Assembly: GCA_034620365.1 (NCBI GenBank) | Contig: JAQGEQ010000192.1 | Location: 2,475,001-2,539,000, forward strand | Length of the DNA: 64,000 nucleotides | Direction: 5' to 3' | Origin: Pegea sp. RAD2-039 | Taxonomy: Eukaryota > Chordata > Thaliacea > Salpida > Salpidae | Shown here: positions 13,540 to 25,183 of the stretch, piece after piece | Layout: every line of letters starts with the position of its first letter | How positions within the stretch are numbered: the stretch's first letter is position 1 | Translations under genes and position numbers: made by a program | The notes under the pieces: model-generated | Seen by the model: the letters and a program-made list of their open reading frames with translations, nothing else | Databases searched by the model: none | Told to the model about the DNA's origin: nothing

Positions 13540-16500
13540 CTAAAGGATAGTCGTTAAGAAAGTTACAAGCCATATTAAAAGAGCTTTTTTTATAAAAGCA
13601 GCGCCAATAGAAGCACTATTATGAGGAGATAGATTAGAATCAAAACTTGATGTTTCTGTGGTGATTGAGTATATATATTGGTCTTCATTTTCTAGACCTT
13701 TATATTGTTTAATTTCATTTTCACGTTTTTTCCACCAGGTTGATATATTTTGGGGAAATCCCTTTTCAACTTCCAGTTTATCTTTATTAAGTTGCCACCA
13801 CAAATGACCTTTTATAAAATAGATCTCTCCATCAAATGGATTTTGAACTGCTGCATCCACACTTGAAGGAACATTTTTTAACTTTGAAATACTTCTTGGG
13901 TATGTTTTCTTCAATTGTGAATTTTTCTTTAAAAAATATCTGATTACTAAAAGTTAATGAATATCTAAGTAAAGATAATAACACTTTACAAAAAGCTGAA
14001 AAAGTTTTCTAACCAAATCAAACTTCCAGTATTGATTTTTTCTAAAGAAATAAGCACAATCATAAACCACATAAGCTGCGTCTACTTTATCTAAACGTCT
14101 CGGCAATCCAAAGTAAGTGATAGGACTTGGCTTTTCACTTATCTGTGTGTCCTTATAGATGTATACCCATTTACCTCAAATAAAAATGCGTGTTACTTTT
14201 ACTTTCATCATTAATCAAAGAATCTGAACAGGTTATACCAGTAAAGAAGTATATATTAGCATCAAATGAAAAAACTGCATTTATTTTGATATCTGGAAAG
14301 TCCATCCAAAAACTTTTTATTTTTGCTGAATCATATTTTGTTTCATAAGTTATTCTCCAAAATTGATCATCCTGTAAAGTTATCAAATCGTAATATAAGC
14401 AGTTTCAATTAGAAATAGATGGACAATTTAATTACAACTAATTTAAGTATCAAATATTCTATAAAAAGTTTATTTTATAATTTATCAATTACTTTGAAAA
14501 AATAAAGTTCTCCTCTGATATTTGCAACTGCATCAAAAGTTGATTCATAAAATTCTAAACTTTGATCATCATTTCTGTTTTGATTCTTTCTTATCTTATT
14601 TTTCCTATTTGATCCGTTAATTCGTTGACGTTTGTTTGATTTTGAGCGCAAAGAAACTGGGTAGATGGATTTGCTGGAAATCCTCTTTTTATCTGTTCAA
14701 TTAAAACAGTCACATATAGCTATCAGGTAATAACAAAATTGTTATATTAAATGTAAAAGCTCAAAAATGTATCTTCAGACTCCGAAAAATCTACTTTTAT
14801 TTAATTTATAAACAAATCAAAACAATTCTATAACTATTAAGCATTTTTAAAACTAACTAACATTAATTTCTAGCTTTACTGAACCAACACATCACTGTTC
14901 ATTGAAAATATAACCTGCTATATTTCTTAAGTTTCAGTTTAGCTCTTCTGAAATATTTAAGTAAATATAATTTAATCCTAGAAAATCTGAAACAGTTTAA
15001 TTTTAACACCTGCTGTTTTTTGGAACAAACGTTTGCTGAAAGATTTTACATTTAAGTAGAGCAAAACGAAAGAATAAAATAGTCCTAAGAGACGGATTAA
15101 TCTTCTATTTCTTCAGAGATTATTTTCTATCTGCTTTTATGAGCTTAGTGATTAGACAAAATCTTTACTTTAATCCAATTTAGATTTTAGCAGAAATTGG
15201 AAATTGATGAGTTGAAGATGATATAAACGATAAAACTAATTTATATATTAAACTTATTTTATAGAATTTGTTTATTAATTTATAAAACTGATTTTTGTCA
15301 AAACGTTAAATCAAGCCACTAGACAATTATTTCAATTATATCTTTAACTAATAAATTTCGTAACTTTCTTTTCTCCAAAATTTTTATAAAAAAATAATTA
15401 TTCAACAAACCCAAATTGTTTAACTTTCTTTTGTTTTTGTTGAAAACTGGTGAATGGTTTTCAACGGAATTTAAATTTTGGTTCGTTGTTGGAGCATCAT
15501 TATTCACCTCAGTGATTTCATCTTCATCTTTGTTTGAATTGTAAGATCTGTTTAAACTCTAAAAATTTGTTAAAATCTTTTATTATTTATCATTTTACCT
15601 TGATAAGATTGCTTTAATTAGTTATTAAATCAGAACTAACTTTATTTAGTTTTTAAATAAAAATACCGTTATTTTGTAAATATCAAACATTCTAGTGGCT
15701 AAACTTACAAAACAGTCTTTTGTACAATTAAAAAATCGGCCAAAAGTTTTTGGATCAAATCTAATTAAATGCTTAGTTGCAATTAAGCTTAATTTGACTC
15801 TTCAATTTAAACATCTTGGAAAGGTACCATGCATGTGACTGGTAGATTAACCTCTGATAGATTTAATTGCTTAAAAAGATAAATTATTTGTTGTGAATGG
15901 TCAAGGGAATTTGAAAAATAACATTTAAATGTTATGTTTGAAGCGTTTTATAATTTTAAACTGATATAACAGCAAATAAATTAAAAGTAATTAGATTGTA
16001 TAAAGATGTTTTGAAGAAATCAAAAGTTAATCGTGCAATAAACTTTACTTTCTCTAAAATTTGCTGATTTCTAAAAACTTTCATCTCTCATTAGATGTGT
16101 TTCAGGTACCAATTGAGTATCGATTTTCTATAATAACATTTAAAATGGAAAATGAAACAAAAAATCAGAAACTTAAGTTTGAGATTCGTCAATTATTCAT
16201 TATTTGGGCGATAATAGCAAAATCAAACGTCTGAAGACAGAATATGGCTCAATACCAAAGACTTTCTGCAAGTTGTCGGTTGAATATTTACACTAAAGTT
16301 TATATATCAATACACATTAAGAGTACATCCCTTTCATAAAGTTTGAAACATCATTTTTTTTAAATTTGATATAACTGTATATTGGTAAAACAGTTAAACT
16401 AACTACTTTATATACATTTTTCTCTTTTCTATGATATAACCCCTAATAGAAATGTTGGTTTACTACATTTAAAATATCAAACAACCATATTTAACAGCTT

Positions 16501-16851
16501 CAAAACCTTCTAAGGTTTTATTTAATGTTAATTAATATAAATGTAATGTTATTAAATATCTCATAGTATATCTAATTATTTATACAATAGAAGTTCCACT
16601 TTTAAATTATTATTTACAAACATTAGTCCATATGTTATCTAAAAGTTTATAAAGTTTTAGTTTGTTTTGTAATGAATAGTAATAAAACTTTGTACCATGT
16701 TCGTCTAACTTACTTTTGTAGAATTTTCTTTGGCAAATGTGTTATTTGTTGTCAAGTTACACGAAATGTGAGTTTGATTTCCATGAAGCATACATGCAGT
16801 TAACATATGAATTAATTCAATTCCAATAATTAACATTCCAATTCTAATCAT
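13540..16851 (-). CDS. Secreted hemopexin-domain protein with C-terminal GPI-type signal, no metalloproteinase domain, 388 aa
   Basis: Six exons: 16851-16714, 15558-15411, 14692-14493, 14371-14239, 14174-14014 and 13926-13540. Phases are consistent. The exon 2 donor (G|GTTTGT) is the weakest call. Residues 1-20 form a signal peptide (MIRIGMLIIGIELIHMLTAC). Residues 47 to about 145 are polar and basic (KKRISSKSIYPVSLRSK, RKNKIRKNQN). Four hemopexin blades follow, each opening with an AV/DAA-type strand: FDAVANIRGELYFFK, INAVFSFDANIYFFTG, VDAAYVVYDCAYFFRKNQYW and VDAAVQNPFDGEIYFIKGHLWW. TYPRSIS is the loop seen in matrix metalloproteinases. The last 18 residues (FIKKALLIWLVTFLTTIL) look like a GPI-attachment signal after a small-residue stretch. 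No HExxH zinc site or cysteine switch was seen, so this is an MMP-derived or hemopexin-only surface protein. A missed catalytic exon in the large introns cannot be fully excluded. Confidence 0.75.
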
Positions 16852-17383
16852 TATTTATGTATACTAGTTGTTCAATTGCTAGTTTTCATTACAATATAAG
16901 CTAAGCTAAAAAACAAAATTAAATTTTAGATAGATGACTTAAATAAAAAATAAAAAAATAAATGAATATAAGTAAAGTTGAGGATTTTCTATATAAAATT
17001 AAAGTTCAAAAATTCATAAGGTTAAAGTATTAACAAAAGCTTCTGAATTTAGTTTAAACAAAATCAACTTCTTTCAGTAAAAAGCAATAAGATATTAAGT
17101 TTTCAAACAAATTTCAATTGAAAACACATATATCTATATATAATATAACAGATAACTATATAAGCTATATATATAACATCAAAACTAAAACCTATAAAAG
17201 GTAACCAAATGTAATTTGATAAAATAAACTGAAATAAAACTCGAATTGAGTTTATTTATTCCTTAAAACTACATTCTCTTTAACTTAAAATTTTAAACTT
17301 TAATCAAAAATAAATCTGAATGTTTAAAGATTCAATTCAGAGAAAATGATTAAAAGACAACAAACCAAATCGCATTCTTAAAA

Positions 17384-17560
17384 ATGTCGAATTTATCAGT
17401 TGCTAAAATCAAAGCAGATGTCATTTTGAAGCGCCAAAACCTTCTTCGATTATTTTTCTTCTTTGTCTGTCTGTCTGCTTCACTTTTACTTGTTCTTCTT
17501 CCTCAAGGTGATCAATCAACTCTGAGAAACATCAAGAAATTTTACAAAAAAGGTCATTGA
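17384..17560 (+). CDS. Single-pass membrane microprotein, 58 aa
   Basis: An intact ATG-to-TGA frame with richer GC and more varied codons than its flanks. It encodes a basic N-terminus (MSNLSVAKIKADVILKRQN), one hydrophobic segment at about residues 20-43 (LLRLFFFFVCLSASLLLVLL) and a basic C-terminus ending IKKFYKKGH. The charge layout suggests a helix with Lys/Arg on both sides, as in small mitochondrial or ER membrane subunits. I do not recognise a family. The run AAAAAAG|GTCATT near 17550 could also be a splice donor, in which case the frame would be the first exon of a longer protein. It stands alone between the hemopexin gene (opposite strand) and ORC4. Confidence 0.45.
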   Translation: MSNLSVAKIKADVILKRQNLLRLFFFFVCLSASLLLVLLPQGDQSTLRNIKKFYKKGH

Positions 17561-20500
17561 AAATATATCTGAAGCGTTTAAATTAAATGATTATACATAT
17601 TTCACTTTGTTGCATTATTTAAAGCATAAGTAAAAAATATTGCTAATAAAAGCGATTCTTCTATCTGACTTATGTTCAGCTCGATAAAAAAACATATTTT
17701 TGAAGCAAATTTGTAATTTTTTTAAAATATCAAAGATTTAGCTTAATACTTAGTGTTCAAAAAATAACTTATGAAATTTGAATAATTAAATATTAAAATA
17801 TTTTCAGCAATAAATTACAATTTTCATATCGAGAAATTACAATTTTGTTTAAAACTTTTTTAATTTTGTGAAGGTTTACTGATGTTTGAATGTAAGTCAC
17901 TTTTGGAGACTAAGAAACAACAAAAACTTAAAATGAATAATTACTAAAGAAGTACAATTATGACTTATAGTTCTGTTGTGATGTTTCATAAGGTAAAACC
18001 AAATTATAAATATTAATTTTCAAGTTATAAGGAGTACTTTTGTAATATAAAACTCGATTTGGTTAGTAGGTCAACTCGACATAAATATAGTTTTTTTTGG
18101 CTTTTGTATATTTGTTGAATTATAACATAATAGAGAAAAGTTTATATAACTTAATACAATTTTGTGTGTTTTGAAATTGTAGTTGCTACAAATGGAAAAC
18201 TTGTTTAAAATTATATTTTTATATGAACTATTCTTTTGTTTATTTGCTGGTTAAATGCATTTTCAGCTAAAATGCATTCACTTTGAAAAGTATAAATCAA
18301 TTCTTTAATTCATACTTTAACTTTTCTTAATGACTTTTTGAATTTTCGATATTTTCTTTCTTCTAAACGCGTAAAGTAAAATGTGACATACCAGAAGGCC
18401 GAGAATGGACGAAATTGAAAAAAAACTTTATATTTTAAATATTTTTACTGTTTTTAAAGCACAAAATCAATAGCTTAACTTGAGTGACCGAGAAATTGTT
18501 TTTAACTCAACACCAATAACTGATTTGGTATTTTTTAAGCTTTTGCCAAAATATTAAGACTTTTAAATAATTGATAGTATAGGTTGTAGCATGATTGTGG
18601 CTAATTTCTAGACAATTAAAGAATGTTTGAATAACTTTAAATGTTACTTAATAAAAACTACATATATGTTACTAAAGTATTACTTTAAATCTAATTTTAA
18701 CTCCTCAGCATAAGTATTAAAGATATTTTCAGATTTTAAGATAAGTTTTTATTAAATAAATGGGCTCTTTTTTTTCTTTTTTTTTTGGATTTCTTTGCCT
18801 TAGTTTTTGCAACACTCTAACATTATTAGCTGATAATAAACCAATGGAGTTTTTTTAAACTAATTTTTCAATTATACAATTTGCAAGATTTTTTATTTTG
18901 TATTATTCAAACTTTTCTTCAATTTCTATGTCGCCGGCAACATTTTTAACCTAATTTCTTTCAGATATAATATTTAAATGGTGATAGTAACTACAAAGAA
19001 TTAGTTTTTTATTTTTAGTATTTGTTCAAATGTATTTACCTGTACAATTAATATTTTCATTAAGAATATTTTAATACAAATATTTCATTATAGCTTTTAA
19101 AGAAGCTTTAAAAACCCGTCTTTTCAATAAGTAATTTGTTCTTCTTTAATCCTTGCAATAGAAAAACTGTCATTTTTTATCTACTTTATTCAAACTTCTA
19201 CTTCAAAAAAAAAAACTTTTGTTAAATTTTACGTTTTTAAATGTACATAACTAGTATTAATTAACATTAGCTATACACTTAAAACATCTTTAGTTTTTTT
19301 CATAAAATAAATTTTGAGTCTTATAGTAAGAATTTATATATCGTTATACAGGTGTAGCTTATACCTTTAGTACTATTGTAAAAAACATTTTTCACCATCA
19401 GATTGATTGATTTAATTTTCACTGAATCCTTTTTATATAATGAAATATGTTACAACTTGTTACCAGTTTGTTATTCGAACATAAGCTTAAGTGAAACATC
19501 ATCTTATTTCAAAACTAGCATAACTTATTTAAAGAAAAAAATAAAAAAGTAGTTTTAAGCGACATATGAAAAAAAGTACTTAACTATCCTTGTTGGACAT
19601 AAAACTAAAATTTGGTCTTTAAAATTATATTTTCTCTAACAAATATTACCAGCAGGAAATTTCTAAGTGGGCTTACATTATGTAAACATTTATATAATGT
19701 TTTAAAATAGTTCTTAAGAAAAAAAATTACAAAATCAACATTAATTATTTCTAAATATTATTTATCGTTTATAATTATACTTTAAATTTTTAATAAATAG
19801 TTTATCTAGAATTCTATTTATATGTGATCTCTTGACATAATTTATTAATAATATTTATCAAAAACTTCTTCAAAATAAGCAGCAATTGTTTAATTCAAAC
19901 ACAAATTGTCTTCAGATCAAAATTGCCACTTCCACACCGCCAAATTTGTTTTACAAATTTCCAACTATTTCTATCATTAAAATTCACATTTATCTAAACT
20001 AAATTATTTGATTAGTTAAAAGAACTATCAATTTTAAGAAATTTTGAAGATAGAATAAATACGATTGGTACAATTGTTGTATATATTCAATTAATATATA
20101 TATTAACTAACTCATTTTATTTCTGACTTATTACAAAACTTTATATCAAATAATATAAACTTAGAAACATTAAACTATACTAAACTACTCTGTAAGTATA
20201 ATATGTTCATATATACAAGTATTTTTATATTAACAAAATTTATTATTGGTATTACTTAATAAATAGCTGTTAAGATAAGGTGATTATTACTTATTTATAT
20301 AATTTATGTTGGTTATATACAATAAAGATTTAGTTTCAGATTAGTAATAAATTAATAACTAAATTATTATTGTTGAATTTTCATTACAAGATATAAATAA
20401 TTCACTTTTGATGTATTTTATAATAATAAGAAAAGTACTGATAGTTTAATGGAATTATATTATAATTGATTTGTGTATTTAACTTATTATTTTGTCATTT

Positions 20501-20849
20501 TATTAATATTCCCAATAAATTCTTTATTTTACTTTGAATTATGTATGCAGTCTTTTAGTGTGTTTAATTTATTTAATTTTTAGTTATTTATATTTGCTGC
20601 TACATGCATATTATATTTATTGAAATAAATCTTAAAAAAACAATTAAAAAATAATTTTTATCTTTGTAATATGCACAACATTGTTTAGTTTTAATATTTT
20701 ATAAGTTTTCAAGTAATTTATCTATTGATGGTTTATTTGTTAAAATTTTATCAATTTTATAAATATTAATTATTGAACTTAAAACTAGATCAGATTATTT
20801 ATGTAAATATTACATAATTTTGATAAATAATTATAATTTTCCTCTTCAG
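17561..20849. other. AT-rich intergenic region upstream of ORC4
   Basis: No coding exon or RNA gene recognised. The distal end should contain the ORC4 promoter and perhaps a 5' non-coding exon, because the first ORC4 coding exon starts right after a splice acceptor (CCTCTTCAG). Confidence 0.5.
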
Positions 20850-22335
20850 TGGATAATCAAAAAATAGCTATTATAATAAAACCAAAAATGGTAGATTCTA
20901 TAAAATCTTATTTGTTTGAAAAAATCAGTGGAATCAAAGAAGCAACTCCTCTAAGACCTGATTTAGAATCTTCTTATCAAAACGTTTATAACATCATTTG
21001 CAGACTTTCAAATCTTGGTGAAAGTAATTCACTACTTATAATTGGGTCAGAAGGTTCTGGAAAAAGTTTTATTCTGAATAAAGCTCTATCAGATAATTTG
21101 AAAGCAAAACATAAATTTCTACTTGTTAAATTAAATGGTCTTCTACAGACGGATGATAGGTAGGAAGATTTTCACATGTTTAGTTTTTATCTTTTGATTA
21201 AGTTAATGATCATGTTAACAAAATATAGTTTTTTGTTAATTTTAATTCTTAAATAGTTAGCAGAATCATTAATCATTTTGTCGAACTTGTTTGATGCAGG
21301 GTTGCTCTTGAAGAAATAACTCGTCAACTTCAATTAGAAAATGTTGTGAAAGATAAAGTGTTTGGTTCATTTGCTGAGAATCTCAGTTTTTTGCTTGATG
21401 CTCTTAAAACTGGGAATAATTTGGAATCTATGCCAGTGTTAATAATCATTGAAAACTTTGAGATGTTTGCTGCTCATAAAAACCAAACTTTATTATATAA
21501 TCTGTTTGATATAAGTCAGACTTCTGCTACTCCTCTATCAGTGATTGGAACAACTTGCAGACTAGATGTGCTAGAACTTCTCGAAAAACGAGTCAAGTCT
21601 CGATTTTGTCATCGTCAGATTTTTATTACAAATAAATGGTCAGAAAGTGACTTTATAAACGCGTTTGTCACTATTTTGCATCTTCCATCTGACTTTAAAA
21701 TGAAAACTTTGGGGAAAACAGAACAAAAAAAAGTTATACAAAAATGGAACAAAAACGTTGAAAATCTCATAAAAAATAAACAAGTTATTGAAGTGCTGAA
21801 AAAACTATTTGTTATTTCAAAAGAAGTTCGATTGTTACTTGAGCTGATTGTCTTACCTCTTTCGAGACTTAATGATGAAGATCATTTGGAAATACTTCCT
21901 GACGATGTCAATGACTCCTACATCTCTTTGGTAACTTCTGATCCAAAAGCTAATCTTGTTCACAGCTTATCAATTGTAGAGTTATGTTTAGTAATAGCCA
22001 TGCAGCATTTATATAAACATTCACAAGAAACAGGATTAATTACGTTCAACTTTCATGAAGTTTATAATGAGTTTCTCAAGTTTTCGTCTAAGAAATCAAA
22101 CTTGCTTCATACCTGCAGCAAACATATGATTATAAAAGCGTTTGAAAGACTCAAGGAGCTTGAAATTGTTCGTCCTTACAAGTGTTCACTAGGTGGAAAA
22201 GGCAGAGTGTTAGTTGCAAAAGATTATATTCCAATGATGCTGTTATTAGATTCAAAACAAGTCGAAGAAGCTGTTAATAAGTATCCTGATTGCCCGACGT
22301 ACGTACAAAGATGGTCTCAGTCTTCACTTGCGTGA
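20850..22335 (+). CDS. ORC4: Origin recognition complex subunit 4
   Basis: Two exons, 20850-21159 and 21300-22335, joined AG|G in phase 2, give about 448 aa (human ORC4 has 436). ORC4 is an AAA+ subunit of the complex that marks replication origins and loads MCM2-7. The Walker A loop GSEGSGKSF is at 21044-21070. The LNGLLQ and EITRQL segments, VFGSFAENLSFLL, HKNQTLLYNLFDISQ and the arginine-rich EKRVKSRFCHRQI are close to human. The C-terminal winged helix ends YVQRWSQSSLA. The Walker B core reads IIIENFEMF where human has the canonical Asp-Glu pair. The exon begins TGGATAAT after CAG, so the initiator ATG may be split across a junction (A|TG). The first complete in-frame ATG is at 20888 and would give MVDSIKSYLF. 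Orthology is certain; the exact start is not. Confidence 0.95.
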
Positions 22336-25183
22336 TATTTTAAGCATTTACTATTTCAAATATACTTAATTAGACATTTTACCAAACTTTTATTTTTTTT
22401 TTAATTTAGTAAATCAGTATTAAAGTATTTTTACCTCCAAAATATACAAAAATCTCAATTTTGGATCAGAAACTAGTTGTATTAAGTGAAATTCCATTAA
22501 TCACAGCACAAATAAGCACTTTTTTAGAAAAAACAAATTGTAATTAGTAGTTGAGGGTGTTTAGAACCCTTTTAATAATCAAAAGACCCTCTTTAATAGA
22601 AGTATTCATTACAGTTTTGATGTTTAAAGAATTATACTCTTTTTTTCTTAATATTGATCTAATTTTTTCAGTTTGAGATTATTACTAATTTACTTAAATT
22701 TTATTTGTTCAATTACTTAATTAAAATGTTACAAAATCTACCAGCAAGCGAAATTTTATTTTAAAAAAAGCTAACTAACTTCTGACCAGTTAAGAAAGCT
22801 AGAAAAATTGATCTTATTAAGTATTGAATAAAATAGCTTCAACAATTTTAATTTTCTGAAATCGAATTAAAATTAAAAAGATATTAATTATACTGAATAC
22901 AAGCTAAAAACAATAAATACTAAAGTACTGAAAATCTAATAAAACATCAAAAATTAGCTTTGTAAATATTTAAAATTTAAATAGTTATTAGATCTGTAAA
23001 AAGCAAAAAAATTGTTGCAACTATCGAAAATAAATCCAACTTTTTTCGAAAGTTTGAAAAAAAAACTGATATTTTGGATAGCTTTATCTTTCGCAGTTAT
23101 CTTATAAATGGGATGAAACATTAATTTATGTTTTCTTAAAGTATTGTTAAGTTCAACAAACAAAATATCAATCATTTTTTAAAGATTCCTGAAAATTTAA
23201 CAAAAAACAAAGCCTTTTATATGTGAGAGAAAATTTTGAATGAGTTTAGATAATTTGAGTTGCAATTTTTGTTTTCATTTGAAAAAAATAATTATCTCAG
23301 CATTTTTAGAGACATGCTTACATTTCAAGTATGTTTTACATAGACAGGTGTGAACAGTTCCACAATTTATCCAGTGAAAGTTATCTTGAAACATCTATCA
23401 TTTTCAAAGATATTTAAAAATACATTAGAAGCAACTTTTACTTGATGAGCATTTTTCAACAAAAAACTTTTACACTACTAAAACTCGATTTAATTAGTGT
23501 TTTGAAAATGATCATTTGATTATATTTTAAAAACATCTTCATTAAAAACAGGAATTTAATTAAAAGATCTATTGTTAATTGTAGCTGATAAGATACATTA
23601 TTCATAAAAGATAAGATTATTCATCCTCTCATTCCAAACATAATTACTTTTCAGAAGAGTTTTAACAATTAATTTTAAAGATATCAAAAAATATTTCTCC
23701 TGAAAAACTAATCTTATAAATGATTCATGTTTTGCAAAGATTTATATCGGTGATGAATCAAGCTAATAAAATAACTATTAGTAAAAAGTTTGAATGATAA
23801 AAAATATTTCGATGATTCTATGATACATTTAAAAACTAGAGATTTAAAAACAAACAGGCTATTCATAAATTGCTTAAGGGCTTTATTGGTGTTGACATAT
23901 TTTACAATTGACCATATCTTATTGCTAGAATAATTTGCTAAGCATTTAGTTATTATCTTAGAAATTTTAAAACAAATGATTCTAACAAATAGATGGAAAT
24001 TTCAGATTAAGATTTTTATGAGGCTTTAAAAAAATCTTTAACAAATTATCATTAATCTTATCTTTAACAAATTATCACAAGAAGAATTGTGTAATTAATA
24101 TCAAGTAGATTTGACAGAAGGCTTTTGTGTAGATGACAGTAAATACTTCTATTTTGAATAACAAAATCAAGAATCTGCAATTCATCTATATTAACATTTT
24201 CACAAAGTTTGTTTGATTTTGAAATCATCTGATATGGATCAGAGTTAGATTTTATGATTTGGGAAGCTTGGACTTTTAGATCATCTAGCTCAGAACAACT
24301 AAAAGATATAAGAAATAAAAGATTATTTCATATACAAGAAGCAGTGCTACTTCATTCTAAAAATCATTAAAATTTCAAATGAAATTAGATTATCCAGTTT
24401 CTTTAAAATTCATTACCTAATCTTAAAGAAACTTTAAAATATTCATGATTTATCTAAATGAGAAAATATTTTCTAACTTTGATATAAAACATCAAAGTAG
24501 AAATAAAGTTTCTAAAACTAATCTTTAAACGAAGCAAAAATAACAAAGATAAAGAAAACTCGTTTAATATTTTCTTTATTATTTGTTCATGGTTAAGATT
24601 AGATGAAAAAAATTCTAAACTTTCTTAACACAATTGAAGTTAATTTGATAAATGTGTTACTGAGGCAATTACATATAGTAAGGAGTAACTATGAGCCGAT
24701 TGTGGGACACTTGATCCAATGTTGATGCCAACCAGCCCAAGTGCTTTTAGGTTCAAAATAAAAATAAATGATCGAATTGACTTTTAGATACTGCCCAAGA
24801 AAATCAAATTGAAGATAAATAGAACAGAATCAGGTTTTTAAGAAAATAAAGAAAATGTTTAAACCTTTATTTGAAAAAAGTAGTGATTAATTAGAAAAGT
24901 TAGTAAACACTTGTTATAGGATTACATTTGTAGGTTCAAAAACAAAATAACTTTCTCGATAATTAAAAAAAATGTCGATGATATACTTCATTTTGAATTA
25001 CAAGGTACCACAAACTGCTAGCAGCAGCCAATAAACACTGACAATTAGTTGTTAAGTATATATAGATGTAGTGTGGGTGAAAAAATGTTAAAACTCATGT
25101 CAGGTAGATATACAAGAACAGTAAAAAGATTGAAAAGACTTGATGCGGATTGAAGGAGCTCTTTAAACTGCCTCAACTGCTTT
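22336..25183. other. Spacer between ORC4 and EPS15 with one orphan exon
   Basis: The stretch contains the orphan minus-strand exon at 24064-24298, listed separately. A second minus-strand open stretch at about 24640-24775 reads KALGLVGINIGSSVPQ and ends at a possible donor TAT|GTAATT; it is too short to call. A near-perfect duplication of TCTTTAACAAATTATCA lies at about 24035-24076. A TTTATT at about 24867-24872 could be the EPS15 poly(A) signal on the minus strand. The rest is AT-rich and empty. Confidence 0.4.
24064..24298 (-). CDS. Orphan terminal coding exon, product not recognised
   Basis: The minus strand has a good acceptor (TATCTTTTAG) followed by 78 open codons ending in TAA. The translation looks coding in composition: CSELDDLKVQASQIIKSN, then DPYQMISKSNKLCENV, then IDELQILDFVIQNRS and a leucine-rich end. 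It suggests an amphipathic alpha-helical protein. There is no start codon, so upstream exons would be needed; I could not find convincing ones between here and EPS15. It could be the last exon of a small unrecognised gene or a decayed one. Confidence 0.35.

Noticed and set aside
17130-17180. AT dinucleotide-rich tract considered as a microsatellite
   Set aside because: Imperfect and indistinguishable from background in this base composition.
22954-23175. 73-codon minus-strand frame starting MIDILFVELNNTLRKHK
   Set aside because: Stops occur in all frames between the nearest acceptor and its ATG, and the second half is low-complexity Phe/Asn/Lys typical of AT-rich DNA.
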